Assembly: GCA_005799265.1 (NCBI GenBank)
Contig: SYHD01000249.1
Span: forward strand, 1 to 58,195
DNA length: 58,195 nucleotides
From: Planctomycetia bacterium
Lineage (GTDB): Bacteria; Planctomycetota; Planctomycetia; Gemmatales; Gemmataceae
Direction of reading: 5' to 3'
In this document: positions 16,445 through 26,000 of the stretch, piece by piece
Numbering within the stretch: position 1 is the first letter of the stretch
Layout of the letters: each line of letters opens with the position of its first letter
Translations under genes and position numbers: made by a program
The notes under the pieces: model-generated
Seen by the model: only the letters and a program-made list of their open reading frames with translations
Databases searched by the model: none
What the model was told of the DNA's origin: nothing

Positions 16445-17800
16445 CTAAGCGATGATCTCCCGGACGACGCGGGCATCGTGGACGTCGGTCAAGCTATAGT
16501 TGCGGCCGGAATAGCGGTACGTCAGCCGCTGGTGATCGAGGCCGAGGAGGTGCAGCAGCGTGGCGTGCAGGTCGTGGACGTGGACCTTGTCGGTGATGGC
16601 TCGACCGCCGTAGTCGTCGGTGGCGCCGAAGCGCAGGCCGCCCTTGACGCCGCCGCCGGCCAGCCACATCGTGTAACCGGCGCCGTTGTGGCCGCGGCCG
16701 TCGGTGCCGTCCTTGCCCGGAGTACGGCCGAATTCGCCGCCCCACAACACCAGCGTGTCATCCAGCAGGCCGCGCAGCTTCAGGTCGGTCAAGAGGCCGG
16801 CAATCGGCTGGTCGATGGCGAGGCAATGGCCGGGCATTTCCCGGGAGATGCTATTATGGTGGTCCCAGCGTCCGTTGGAAATCTCAATGAAGCGTGCCCC
16901 GGCTTCGGCGAAGCGCCGCGCCACCAGGCACTGTTGCCCAAACGACCGGGTCTCCGCCCTGTCGATCCCATATAGGGCCAGAGTCTGTCTGCTTTCGCTG
17001 GCGAGGTCCAGCACGCGCGGCACGGCGCTCTGCATGCGGAAGCCGAGCTCCATGGAATGAATGACGCCTTCCAGTTCGGGGTTGACCTGCTGGCGCTGGA
17101 GCAGTCTCTGGTCCATGGACCGAGTCAGGTCCAGTTCGCGGCGTTGCGGTCCCACGTTGCCACTGGCGAGGTTGTCCATCCGCTCCCCCTCGCGCAAGGC
17201 CGTGGCCTGGTACGAGGCGGGCAGAAAGGCGCTGGCATAACTTTGCACGCCGCCGGTGCGCGGCGTGCCGCCCATGAAGACGAATCCGGGGAGATCCTGG
17301 TTTTCCGTCCCCAGGCCGTAAAGCACCCAGGCGCCCATCGACGGCCGCGCAAAGCGGAACTCGCCGGTGTGCATCATGAGCGTGGCCTGGGGATGATTGG
17401 GCACATCGGTGTGCATGCTGTTGATCATGCACAGGTCGTCGGCGTGCCTGGCCAGATGGGGGAACAGGTCCGACATCCACAGCCCGCTCTGGCCGCGTTG
17501 ACGAAAGCCCCATAGCGTCGGCTGCAGCGGCGTACTTCTGCCGGATGAATTGGGGTGCAGCCTGCCGGCGTCGGCGTTCAGCTTCGGCTTGTAATCGAAC
17601 GTGTCGAGGTGGGACGGACCGCCGTCCATGAACAGGAAGATCACCCGCTTGGCCCGCGCCGTGAAGTGGGGCACCCGCGCCGCCAATGGGTTGGCAGTGG
17701 CGGCTTCCTGGGTAGTCAGACCGGCCAAGGCCAGATAGCCGAAGCCGCAGGACGTCTCCATCAGGAACCGTCGGCGTGAGTGGTGAGTGGTGGGACTCAT
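16445..17800 (-). CDS. DUF1501 protein with Tat signal (first locus)
   Basis: The 451-residue protein opens with a twin-arginine signal (SRRRFLMETSCGFGYLALAGL). The DUF1501 core, a sulfatase/alkaline-phosphatase-like fold, is marked by VIFLFMDGGPSHLDTFDYKP, the Asp/Ser region following it, LVLWGGEFGRTPG, and GRGHNGAGYTMWLAGGG with conserved His and Asn. Family function is unproven; in planctomycetes these genes sit next to PSCyt1/DUF1549/DUF1553 genes, as here: the partner ends 53 bases upstream. The fold implies metal-dependent hydrolysis of phosphate or sulfate esters in the periplasm. GGAGAG precedes ATG 17800. Confidence 0.9.
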   Translation of the reverse strand: MSPTTHHSRRRFLMETSCGFGYLALAGLTTQEAATANPLAARVPHFTARAKRVIFLFMDGGPSHLDTFDYKPKLNADAGRLHPNSSGRSTPLQPTLWGFRQRGQSGLWMSDLFPHLARHADDLCMINSMHTDVPNHPQATLMMHTGEFRFARPSMGAWVLYGLGTENQDLPGFVFMGGTPRTGGVQSYASAFLPASYQATALREGERMDNLASGNVGPQRRELDLTRSMDQRLLQRQQVNPELEGVIHSMELGFRMQSAVPRVLDLASESRQTLALYGIDRAETRSFGQQCLVARRFAEAGARFIEISNGRWDHHNSISREMPGHCLAIDQPIAGLLTDLKLRGLLDDTLVLWGGEFGRTPGKDGTDGRGHNGAGYTMWLAGGGVKGGLRFGATDDYGGRAITDKVHVHDLHATLLHLLGLDHQRLTYRYSGRNYSLTDVHDARVVREIIA

Positions 17801-17853
17801 GAATATCTCTCCTTCTTTCAGGTGCGTCGCCCGATTCAGACTTCAGCAGCGAA

Positions 17854-20079
17854 CTATTCCACATGCCGCAGTTCCGCCGCCGAGAGAATGGCCCGGCAAA
17901 AACCGAGCAAGCCGGGCGGCGCAGCGGAGGGACCCTTCTTTTGCCCCGCGGTCGGATAATCACGGACGAACGCCAAGGCCGCTTTTTGCTCATCCGCGCT
18001 GGGCGGGCGCGCAAACGCCAAACGGTAGGCCAGGTCCACGCGGCCGGCGTCGTCCAGACCGCGGCTGGAGTTGAGTCGCTGGGCGAAGTGCCGAGCCTGT
18101 TCGCTCATGAAGGGGCTGTTCATCAGGAACAGCGCCTGGGCCGGCACGGTGGTCACGTCGCGCCGAGCCACGATCATGTTGGGATCAGCCCCATCGAACA
18201 GCACGAAGAACTCACGTACGGCACTGCGCGGCACGGCTTGATAGACGCTGCGATAATTCGTCTCCTGAGCCTTTGCAGCCCGGCTTTTGCCGGCTCCAAC
18301 CATCGTCGAAGCGCCGGGGGGCGTGCGCTGCAGTTGTCCGCTCACGGACAGGAAGGTATCGCGGATCGCCTCGGCCTCCAGGCGGCGCCGGTTCATCCGC
18401 CACAGGAAAACGTTGTCCGGGTCCTTTTCGTGACAGGCGGCGTCATGGGCGCCGGCGAGTTGATACGTCCGGCTGAGAACAATCGTCTTGATCAGCCGCT
18501 TGACCGACCAACCGTCGGCCATGAACTGGACGGCCAGATGGTCGAGCAGCTCCGGATGGCTCGGGCGTTCGCCCTGGCTGCCGAAGTCATCGAGACTCGT
18601 GGACAGCCCGCGGCCGAAGAGGTGATGCCAGACGCGGTTGACCGCCACGCGGGCCGTGAGCGGATTGTCCGGGCTGGACAGCCACTGGGCCAGTTCCAGG
18701 CGGCCGCTTTGTTTCGGATCGATCTTCGGGACTGATCCCAACATTGCGACTGTCAGGAAGCCGCGCGGGACCGTGTCGCCACGGTCATCCGACTCGCCGC
18801 CGCGGCAGATGCGGGCCTCACTCGGTGTAAATTCCTTGACGCCCATGGCCTCTCCCCCATGGCTGAGCCTATGCAAGCCGGGTCCTTGCAGGAACGGGAG
18901 GCGCTCGCGGTCTTTCTTGCCGTTGCCCTTGGTGGCGCCGCCGGACAGCATCCAGGAACTCTGGAAGATGCCGGCCAGGGCGTAATACTCGCGCGTCGAC
19001 ACGGGGTCGAACTTGTGGTCGTGACAGCGGGCACACTGGACGGTAAGCCCGAGGAAGCCGCGCGTGGTCACGTCGATTTGATCGGCGATCAGGTCCATTT
19101 CATAGTTGGGATTGAACTGGGACCGCGGCTTGGAAGTCAGGGCCAGGAAACCGGTCGCTATCAGATGTTCGTCGCGCTGGGCGGGACTGGCCGCCGGCAG
19201 CAGGTCGCCGGCGATTTGCTCCTGGATGAAGCGGTTGTAGGGCTTGTCCTTGTTGAAGGCGGCGATGACATAATCGCGGTAGCGCCAGGCGTGGGCATAG
19301 GGCGCGTCGTCTTCCTTGCCGTTGGACTCGGCGAAGCGGGCGATGTCGAGCCAGTGCCGCCCCCAGCGCTCACCGAAGTGAGGAGACTCGAGCAGCCGGT
19401 CGGTCAGCTTTTCCAACCAGTTCGGGGCCGTGTCCGCCAGCGCCTGGGTCATCTCTTCGGGCGAGGGAGGCAGGCCGATCAGGCCGAAATAGAGCCGGCG
19501 GATCAGCAGCGGCCGCTCGGCGTCGCCCACCGGCCGCAAGCCGTTTGCTTCCAGCTTGGCGAGGATGAAGCGGTCGATATCGTGCCGGGGCCATTGGCTG
19601 TCCTTGACCTTGGGCGGCGGCGTTTTTTGCGGCGGCTTGAGGGACCAGAAGCTGCGTGCTTCTTCAAGCGTCATGGCCTTGTAGCCGGACGCCGCTTTGC
19701 CAGTGCGCGGATCGGGCACGCCCATTTTGACCCACTGCACAAAATCGGCGACAACGGCTGCGGAGAGCTTTTGCTTGGGAGGCATCTTCAGATCTTTGTG
19801 ATGACGGATGCCCTTGACGAGCAAGCTGCCGTCCGCGTCGCCAGGGACGAGCGCCGGTCCATGGTCGCCTCCCTTGCGGATGCCGTCGCGCGTGTCCAGG
19901 AGCAGGCCGCCGCGTACCTTCGTTGCCGTCGCCGAGTGGCACTCGTAGCACGACTTGACCAGCACCGGCCGGATCTTGGTCTCGAAGAATTCCATCCCGC
20001 GCGCATCGTCCTGGGCAGCGAACAGTCCTGGGCTACTCGCCAGCAAACCGATCAGGGCCAGGAGGGCACGGCGTTTCAT
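17854..20079 (-). CDS. PSCyt1-DUF1549-DUF1553 cytochrome-containing exported protein (first locus)
   Basis: The 741-residue product has a signal peptide (MKRRALLALIGLLASSPGLFA), a planctomycete cytochrome c-like domain with CYECH (Cys44 to His48), a DUF1549 domain (about 150-370; RHWLDIARFAESNG, QCARCHDHKFDPV near its end) and a DUF1553 domain (about 440-740; NRVWHHLFGRGL, VLSRTYQLAG, TTVPAQALFLMNSPF). The CxxCH motif predicts one covalent heme. The families occur together in planctomycetes and are thought to act in periplasmic redox or polymer turnover; the chemistry is unknown. AGGAGA precedes ATG 20079. It lacks the LamG-like insert seen in the paralogue at 45789 and is about 250 residues shorter. 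Confidence 0.92.
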   Translation of the reverse strand: MKRRALLALIGLLASSPGLFAAQDDARGMEFFETKIRPVLVKSCYECHSATATKVRGGLLLDTRDGIRKGGDHGPALVPGDADGSLLVKGIRHHKDLKMPPKQKLSAAVVADFVQWVKMGVPDPRTGKAASGYKAMTLEEARSFWSLKPPQKTPPPKVKDSQWPRHDIDRFILAKLEANGLRPVGDAERPLLIRRLYFGLIGLPPSPEEMTQALADTAPNWLEKLTDRLLESPHFGERWGRHWLDIARFAESNGKEDDAPYAHAWRYRDYVIAAFNKDKPYNRFIQEQIAGDLLPAASPAQRDEHLIATGFLALTSKPRSQFNPNYEMDLIADQIDVTTRGFLGLTVQCARCHDHKFDPVSTREYYALAGIFQSSWMLSGGATKGNGKKDRERLPFLQGPGLHRLSHGGEAMGVKEFTPSEARICRGGESDDRGDTVPRGFLTVAMLGSVPKIDPKQSGRLELAQWLSSPDNPLTARVAVNRVWHHLFGRGLSTSLDDFGSQGERPSHPELLDHLAVQFMADGWSVKRLIKTIVLSRTYQLAGAHDAACHEKDPDNVFLWRMNRRRLEAEAIRDTFLSVSGQLQRTPPGASTMVGAGKSRAAKAQETNYRSVYQAVPRSAVREFFVLFDGADPNMIVARRDVTTVPAQALFLMNSPFMSEQARHFAQRLNSSRGLDDAGRVDLAYRLAFARPPSADEQKAALAFVRDYPTAGQKKGPSAAPPGLLGFCRAILSAAELRHVE

Positions 20080-20161
20080 GGGTATTCTCCTGAGGTAGAA
20101 GTCCAACTCTCCGTCGTGAAGCCGTAGACCCAGCAGCGGAGGCGATATATCTCTCGGCCGC

Positions 20162-20392
20162 TTACGTGACGGCCAGCTCGCGGACATGGCTCAGGTCGCG
20201 CGGGTTTACCGGGCGCATCTGCGAGGGCAACACCGTGGCAACGGCGACAGTCTGCCCCGTGAGCGTCATGAACTCGACCTCATAGGCCGCGCCGCTCTGA
20301 TGAATATGCACTAACGTCCCCACGTCGCCGGCCTGCAATCCCTCGTCAGGGATGTCTTGCGTCAAGACAATGCAATCATGTTCGCGAATCAT
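20162..20392 (-). CDS. DUF4926 small protein
   Basis: The 76-residue protein (MIREHDCIVLTQDIPDEGLQAGDVGTLV...) is a textbook DUF4926: an SH3-like barrel with GDVGTLVHIH and YEVEFMTLTGQTVAV. Its ATG overlaps the TAA stop of the upstream DUF6883 frame (TAATG at 20390-20394), so translation is coupled. DUF4926 and DUF6883 genes are often paired, as I recall, in a two-gene layout like toxin-antitoxin modules, but no biochemical role is established. It lies between the exported-enzyme genes and the PSCyt1 gene and may be a passenger. Confidence 0.88.
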   Translation of the reverse strand: MIREHDCIVLTQDIPDEGLQAGDVGTLVHIHQSGAAYEVEFMTLTGQTVAVATVLPSQMRPVNPRDLSHVRELAVT

Positions 20393-20733
20393 TACTTCGC
20401 CTCCAGAGGATGAGCCGTTATTAGACGCGGAACGATTTCGCCCACATCGACCTGCCAGACCGTGCGGACGCGGGGTCGACTTCCGTCCGGTGCCCGCAAC
20501 TCCCCTTCGACTTCATAGCGCGGACCAAAGCCAGTCTCCTTTGATTTGGCCACTTCATTGTCGCGGGCGTGCTCTTTGAGGGCATCGGCCAACACCTGCC
20601 AAACGTCCAACCTAAAGCCAAACTCCGTGAAAAAGCGTGCCTTGCTCGCACCGAATCGGTGCCCTGGATTGAGCAGGTATTCGCAGACCTTCGCCTACTC
20701 CACGACCGCTTGATCGGCATATGGCAGTTTCAT
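20392..20733 (-). pseudogene. DUF6883 protein gene with in-frame TAG at codon 13
   Basis: From ATG 20733, which has GGAGGAGG directly upstream, the frame reads MKLPYADQAVVE, then TAG at 20695-20697, then AKVCEYLLNPGHRFGASKAR and on through DVWQVLADALKEHARDNEV, RYEVEGELRAPDGSRPRV and VDVGEIVPRLITAHPLEAK to TAA at 20392. The whole matches the DUF6883 domain length and order on both sides of the stop, so one nonsense codon interrupts an otherwise intact 113-codon gene. Options are a recent pseudogene, a sequence error, or restart at TTG 20610, which would lose about 41 residues. It forms a coupled pair with DUF4926. Confidence 0.75.
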
Positions 20734-20821
20734 GCCTCCTCCCCGTCCCCGAAAATTTCGTCTGTTTCGACATTATACTCCCTTTGTCGCTGCTGATTAC
20801 AACCGACAACCAATCGCATCA

Positions 20822-22480
20822 TCAACGGCCGACGTCCAGGAAATACTTCTTGGCCGCCTCGATGCGCTTCAGGAGCGCCAGACGGTCCTTCTCGTTCCGC
20901 TTCAGTTCATTCGCGGAAGGTTCTTTGACGCGCTGTTCCAGCATCTCGAGGCGCTTGAGCCATTCGCCGGCCGCAAGCTTGGCGCGGCGTTGCGCCTTGA
21001 GGGGCGGAGCGTTTTCGAGCGTGACGTAAATGGCCCCGGAATGGGCCAGGGAAGGCAGCAAGTCTTTCTTTCCTCGGAACGACGTGACGGGTTTCGTTCC
21101 CGAGGCACGAACGGCCAGCCAGCTCGGTTCCTCGGCCTGATAGTTGAGCTGGCAGCGAATTTCGCCCGGCTTTTCCAGGGCGGTGAAGGTTCGCAACACC
21201 TTGCCGTTCTCGATGATCTCCAGCCGTTCGACCTTGTCGCGCGCCGGATCGAATCGCACCGAAGCCTGGACGGCGAGCGAGCCCGCTTCCTTCAAAGCGA
21301 CTTCCGCGCCGATGCCTTTGCCGGCCAGCATGAACTCGAGCACGGGCCCATTGGTGACAAAGGTCCGGCCGCGCCGAAGCCCATCGAGCCACGACGCATA
21401 GGTGAGCGGGCCGTCTACGCGAACAAAGAAACGCTCGCGTCCGGGCAGGGCGTTGAGGGCCGTCGAATTGTGCCGCTCGCAGGAATAGTCGGTGCCGGCC
21501 ACCGGGGCCAGGCGAAAGCCGGAGTTGAGCATAAGATACCAGCCGTCGTAGAGACCGCGATTTTGTTGCAGCACTTCGATGAAGCTCAAGAGGCCGTCCG
21601 GAAGATCCACCGCGAAGCCGCCGCCTGAATTCCCGTGTGCGACGCCCGACAGAGCATTCTGGCGCATCGCTTCTTGCCAAAAACTCTGGTAGACGAAATA
21701 GGTTTCAGGCATGTGGATGGGAGTACGCGCGCCGAGAATGATCGCGTGGCCAAGGGTTTTCGTGCGCGGGTTCTCCTGGCCGGACGCCAGCAAGTAATCC
21801 CCTTCCTGGTACAGTCCGTCCGGACCGTGGGCGAATTGTGGGGAACTGCCCATCCCGCCCGGGCCGCCATACTCGAGCAAGTTGGCAACGTGCAGATCTT
21901 CGGCCTGCATCCATTTGCTGATGAACGGATTGATCTCCTTCGAAAACCGCGGTATGTGCATATGGCTTTCAGCGCTGTACCATCCTTGCGCCGGCATATC
22001 CACCCAGCGCGTCAGTTTCAGCTCCAGGTCTACGGTCTGGCCCGCCGCGACGTTTATCTCGCGAACGGGCACGTGAAACTCGGTCCCCTTGAAGACGCGC
22101 ATCTTGTACTTGCCCGCCGGCAGCTCGACCTGCGAAGCCCCCGCGCTATAGAAATAGTGGATGCCCGTATCCGGGTCGATGATGTTGCGCGTCGTTTTGG
22201 CCAGTGCTTGCTCCAAGGTTGCCTTTTTGTTGCCCATCCCACCGCCGACAGGCACGGCGTCACTGGCAATCCAGGCTTTGCCCTGCTGGTCCAGCAGCTC
22301 GATTCGGGCGGGCGTAGGTTTTCCCGTGACGGCATCAATGACTGAGAGTTTCAGGATGCCGGCCTTGTCGGCGCCAGCGCCCGTTCCCTGCACGTAAAGT
22401 ACCATGCAGAGTACAAACAGGGTGATCGCCATCGGAATGGCGCGACCGGCATTGCGTTTACGAGTCGTGATATCACTCAT
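20822..22480 (-). CDS. Exported CehA/McbA-like (PHP-type) metallohydrolase
   Basis: The 552-residue protein has a signal segment (AIPMAITLFVLCMVLYVQG), an N-terminal carboxypeptidase-regulatory-like beta domain (about 40-160; ILKLSVIDAVTGKPTPARIE, VELPAGKYKMRV) and then a PHP-like hydrolase domain starting at WYSAESHMHIPRF (His173, His175). Further candidate ligands are in GVAHGNSGGG and GTDYSCERH. Members of this family hydrolyse esters or phosphodiesters, including carbaryl in the namesake; substrate here is unknown. The C-terminus (about 500-552) is a Lys/Glu-rich coiled coil. It begins 13 bases after the sialidase-like gene, so they are co-transcribed. Confidence 0.8.
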   Translation of the reverse strand: MSDITTRKRNAGRAIPMAITLFVLCMVLYVQGTGAGADKAGILKLSVIDAVTGKPTPARIELLDQQGKAWIASDAVPVGGGMGNKKATLEQALAKTTRNIIDPDTGIHYFYSAGASQVELPAGKYKMRVFKGTEFHVPVREINVAAGQTVDLELKLTRWVDMPAQGWYSAESHMHIPRFSKEINPFISKWMQAEDLHVANLLEYGGPGGMGSSPQFAHGPDGLYQEGDYLLASGQENPRTKTLGHAIILGARTPIHMPETYFVYQSFWQEAMRQNALSGVAHGNSGGGFAVDLPDGLLSFIEVLQQNRGLYDGWYLMLNSGFRLAPVAGTDYSCERHNSTALNALPGRERFFVRVDGPLTYASWLDGLRRGRTFVTNGPVLEFMLAGKGIGAEVALKEAGSLAVQASVRFDPARDKVERLEIIENGKVLRTFTALEKPGEIRCQLNYQAEEPSWLAVRASGTKPVTSFRGKKDLLPSLAHSGAIYVTLENAPPLKAQRRAKLAAGEWLKRLEMLEQRVKEPSANELKRNEKDRLALLKRIEAAKKYFLDVGR

Positions 22481-22493
22481 GGCGCCCTCCCGG

Positions 22494-23513
22494 TTATTTG
22501 CCGCCGGGCTCCAGCCTCTTGAGCGGTATACGCATGAAGAGGACTCTTACCCCTCGCTCACCATGCGCAACGACAACGCTTCCCGCGTCCTTGGGTTCCA
22601 GGTGAGTGAAGAACACGACGCCCAGGGTATCCTGGTCGAGTTGGGCGAGCTGTGGGTTGCCCACTCCGCCACGGGTTCTTTTGCCCACGGTCGGCAAACC
22701 CGTCTTGTAGATCTCGACGCCGCCTTTGAGGTCCCACGACTGGCCGTCATCGCGTGACACTACCAAGCGGATGCAAGTGCCCCGACCGCCCAGCCCACCG
22801 TCCGCGCCGCCGTCCACGCCTGCGACAATCAGGCCGTTGGTCAGCGCGATCATGTCCGTGTTATAAGCCATGCTCGGGAACGGTTTGAGCTGTTGCCAGG
22901 TTTTGCCCTGATCGGTCGAACGCCTGCCGGCGCCGCTGATCAGCGTTCCCTTCGGCGTGCGCACGATGGGCACTCCGCCATGATTACGACCATCGCCAAA
23001 TGAGATCGCTTTGCCGCTCTGGACGTTCAACACAACGGTCTGATTGGAGCGGGGAAAGACCCATTCGTTCGCCGAGAGTTCCAAAAGCGCGTGGCGAACG
23101 AATGGTCTGTCTGAGTTTGATTCGGTGCCTTGCAGCGGCAGACTGCGTGGCTCGCTCCAGGTCTTGCCCTCATCGCTACTGACGGCGAATTGCGTCTCGC
23201 GTGGCGCAGTCTTCCCCTTGGGATACCAGTTCCAGGTAACCACGACGCGCCCGTCGCTCAGTGCGGTCAGCGCCCCCGGATAGGTGCCGCCGGGCTTGAT
23301 TCCGGGAACCGAGATCGATGCGGACCAGCTTTTGCCGCCGTCTGTCGATCGAGATATCTGCACCTTGGCGTTGTTTTCATCATAATGAACGACAACCACG
23401 GTTCCTTTCTTCGTGACACAGATGCTTGGATGGATGTGCGCAAGAGCACGAAAGGGGCACATCAGCAGGATAACCATGCCGAGGGCCAGCACTATCGATC
23501 TTCGTGTTGACAT
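22494..23513 (-). CDS. Exported sialidase-like (BNR/Asp-box) protein
   Basis: The 339-residue protein has a signal peptide (MSTRRSIVLALGMVILLMCPF) and a six-bladed propeller pattern with at least four Asp boxes of the S-x-D-x-G-x-x-W type: RSTDGGKSW, VSSDEGKTW, RSTDQGKTW and VSRDDGQSW. This is the exo-alpha-sialidase/BNR fold. Without a clear FRIP Arg triad identified by eye it could be a glycosidase or a non-catalytic propeller. It lies 35 bases downstream of the G8/beta-helix gene and 13 bases upstream of the CehA-like gene, consistent with one operon acting on extracellular glycans. Confidence 0.82.
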   Translation of the reverse strand: MSTRRSIVLALGMVILLMCPFRALAHIHPSICVTKKGTVVVVHYDENNAKVQISRSTDGGKSWSASISVPGIKPGGTYPGALTALSDGRVVVTWNWYPKGKTAPRETQFAVSSDEGKTWSEPRSLPLQGTESNSDRPFVRHALLELSANEWVFPRSNQTVVLNVQSGKAISFGDGRNHGGVPIVRTPKGTLISGAGRRSTDQGKTWQQLKPFPSMAYNTDMIALTNGLIVAGVDGGADGGLGGRGTCIRLVVSRDDGQSWDLKGGVEIYKTGLPTVGKRTRGGVGNPQLAQLDQDTLGVVFFTHLEPKDAGSVVVAHGERGVRVLFMRIPLKRLEPGGK

Positions 23514-23548
23514 CGAGAGCCTCCTTGGTTGCGCTATTGCAACGACGG

Positions 23549-25900
23549 CTACTTCACCTTCACTTCGTGGCCCACCTTCTCGGCGTTCCCAGCCTTATCC
23601 GCAGACCGGGCGATCAGCCTGCCGTCCGCGGGCGCATCCAGCACGATTTGCCAATCCACGACCCCTGCGTGAGAGCCAAGCACGGTCGCCCTGCTGCCGT
23701 TGACCGTGATCGAAACCACATCGCCATTATCGTGCGAGATGCCTCGAACGAGCAGTTTGCCCGCCTCCTTCCGCACCGAAGTGATAAGCGTCGCCGGCGG
23801 GACATCGTCGACGGGGTCGAGGAGTTGCGGAAACTCGACGCCCTTCACTTGCAGCGCACGGGCATTGTTTCCCGTGAATCCATCCAGGCTCTTGTAATCG
23901 CCGTCCTTCATCAATTCGGGAAACCGCTGGCTGACCACCTTCGTGGCCGCGCCCTTGTGCGGATGGTCGTGGAAAAAGTACGTGATGCCATGCGGCGGCT
24001 TGGTCTTGGGCGTCTGTACGACGTCATTCACGAGGGTCGCATTGCTGTTCTTGACGACGATGTTGCGGAAGTGGGCCACTTCGCCTGCTTGCAACGAAGT
24101 CGCGTGTAATACGATCAAGGGGTTCTTGTTGCGAGGACTTTCAAAGGTCACGTTCTCGGCCGTGAAGGGACCTGGCTGGACGCTAATGCTGTTGCCATTG
24201 CCGCCGCCCGCTCGGCCGGCGCGATTGATGCCGCCGTTGCCGGAGCGGAAGTGAAGGTTGCGATAGACGTGGTGGTCGTAATCAGCCTGGTAAATGCCAT
24301 AGGCGCCTTCGCTCATGTGCATGCCGTCCACGAGGAAGTAGGCCAGGTTGGGGCGAATCTCGTAGTGGGTGCGCCAGGTGCGGAGGTTCTTGACGATGAA
24401 GGGATGCTGCTTGTCGCCGCGGATGCCGGTGTTGTGCTCGCCAAACTTGAAGCCATAGAACCCGAGGGTGTGGGCTTCATTGTCCTCGAAGCGGAAAAAC
24501 GGAATCGTGCGCACGTCGCGCTTGGCGATCGTGCCATCGGGCATCCGCAGGGGTAATACCGGATCGAAGTCGGCCTTCTTGGCGATCTCGAACAGGTAGC
24601 CATAGTGATCGTTCTCACAACTGACATTGCGCGTAAAGGTATTGCGGCCATTGGCCCACCAGAAACCAGCGCCCTCGTTCTTGTCGAACGACAGAACCTG
24701 CTTGGGCAACGGCTTGCCCGCGTACGCCTGCACCGCCAGGTTGCGGTCCAGCACGTTGTACTGCTCGGTGGCGTCTTCGAGGAAGAAGCCGTGCCCGACC
24801 GACTTGTAGCCGACGCAATCGCGGACCAACAGGTAATCGGTGCCGTGGATGGTGAGCCAGCGATTGTGCGAATCCCATATGCTGGCGCCGACGACGCCGC
24901 TGCCGCGCATGGAATCGCGGACGAGGTGGAAGTGGATCGCGTATTTGCCGAGGACCCCTTCCTTGCCCAGGTGGCGGAATTCGGCGTAAGAGATGCCGCC
25001 GGCGCTGTTCTTGTGATACATCGTATGGCCGCGGACGCCGTCGGGCTTGGCGGATTCGACCACGACATTGCGCGACAGGTTGGCAACTTCATTGCGGTAA
25101 GCGCCGTCGCCGAGGTGTTCCTTTGCGAGCGGCTGATTCAGGGTCAAGGTTGTCCCCTCGACACGGACAATGGTTCGCTCTTCCGTGCCCGATGCGTTCG
25201 AACCGCGCAAGGTGCCCTGGTAGCCGCGTGTGGTTTTCGCGCCCGTGAGAATTACCCGATCGCCAACTCTCCAGCCAGTGACCGATTCCGCGAGCGTTAC
25301 CTTGGCATCGCCCACGTTGGCGGTCACGCCAAGTTGAACCCAGCTACGGTTCAGCGGCGCCCCATGCACATCCCAGCGGCCCCGGCAGACCAGAATTGCG
25401 GGCAGCGATTCCCTGTCGGTGCCGGGGAAATGGGCCAGCCGAATCGTGGCCGTCACCCCGGCGGGGATCGGGTTGTCCGCCGTACCTAGCTCCAGCGCGG
25501 GCATGGGCATCTTCGGGTCCACTGGGCAGTAGTCGCAGAAGGTGCCGTCTTCCGTCGCTTCCTCGCCTGGCTGAACCTTGATCAAACCTACCACGAGCAG
25601 CGTGGTACGATCGCGACTGAACGTGAGGGTGCCGGACACGTGCAGCAGGCGAATCGCTTCGGCAGAGTTTACGTCGTAAGTGACCCGATGCCCCGGCCGG
25701 ATTTGCACGAAATCCCCGGCTTTGGGAAGGCGCTGTGCCGACCATGTCTTGGGATCGGACCATCCGCCGTTCTGGACGGATTGCACGTTGAACACGACCG
25801 GAGCAGCCTGAGTCCTTGGAGGAGCGCTATAGACACACAGGGCGCTCATTACTCCTGCCGTCACGAGTCCGCGCCACGCCTTCACTTGTGATCGGATCAT
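23549..25900 (-). CDS. Exported G8-domain/right-handed beta-helix protein
   Basis: The 783-residue product has a signal peptide (VTAGVMSALCVYSAPPRTQA), a G8 domain (about 45-170; NGGWSDPKTWSAQRLPKAGD, then HVSGTLTFSRDRTTLLVVG) and a long region of parallel beta-helix repeats (about 200-690) with strings such as YLLVRDCVGYKSVGHGFFLE and ENDHYGYLFEI, ending in an Ig-like domain (ATLITSVRKEAGKL...). The G8/beta-helix layout is that of animal CEMIP/TMEM2 hyaluronan-degrading proteins; bacterial members are uncharacterised. A role in binding or cleaving an extracellular polysaccharide is an inference. ATG 25900 has AAGGAAA upstream; an upstream ATG at 25972 would add no signal peptide. Confidence 0.85.
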   Translation of the reverse strand: MIRSQVKAWRGLVTAGVMSALCVYSAPPRTQAAPVVFNVQSVQNGGWSDPKTWSAQRLPKAGDFVQIRPGHRVTYDVNSAEAIRLLHVSGTLTFSRDRTTLLVVGLIKVQPGEEATEDGTFCDYCPVDPKMPMPALELGTADNPIPAGVTATIRLAHFPGTDRESLPAILVCRGRWDVHGAPLNRSWVQLGVTANVGDAKVTLAESVTGWRVGDRVILTGAKTTRGYQGTLRGSNASGTEERTIVRVEGTTLTLNQPLAKEHLGDGAYRNEVANLSRNVVVESAKPDGVRGHTMYHKNSAGGISYAEFRHLGKEGVLGKYAIHFHLVRDSMRGSGVVGASIWDSHNRWLTIHGTDYLLVRDCVGYKSVGHGFFLEDATEQYNVLDRNLAVQAYAGKPLPKQVLSFDKNEGAGFWWANGRNTFTRNVSCENDHYGYLFEIAKKADFDPVLPLRMPDGTIAKRDVRTIPFFRFEDNEAHTLGFYGFKFGEHNTGIRGDKQHPFIVKNLRTWRTHYEIRPNLAYFLVDGMHMSEGAYGIYQADYDHHVYRNLHFRSGNGGINRAGRAGGGNGNSISVQPGPFTAENVTFESPRNKNPLIVLHATSLQAGEVAHFRNIVVKNSNATLVNDVVQTPKTKPPHGITYFFHDHPHKGAATKVVSQRFPELMKDGDYKSLDGFTGNNARALQVKGVEFPQLLDPVDDVPPATLITSVRKEAGKLLVRGISHDNGDVVSITVNGSRATVLGSHAGVVDWQIVLDAPADGRLIARSADKAGNAEKVGHEVKVK

Positions 25901-26000
25901 TTGGTTTTTCCTTGCGCAATTGTCGAACGGTACTGCCATGTAATCCTTGATCAAGCGAACTCGCCGCGCCACGACGAGCGCTTTGCCGCAAACGGCGGCC

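Noticed and set aside
20421..20720. Separate 99-residue gene in another frame over the DUF6883 region
   Set aside because: It is rich in Arg and Ser with no domain; the true frame reads as DUF6883 on both sides of the TAG.
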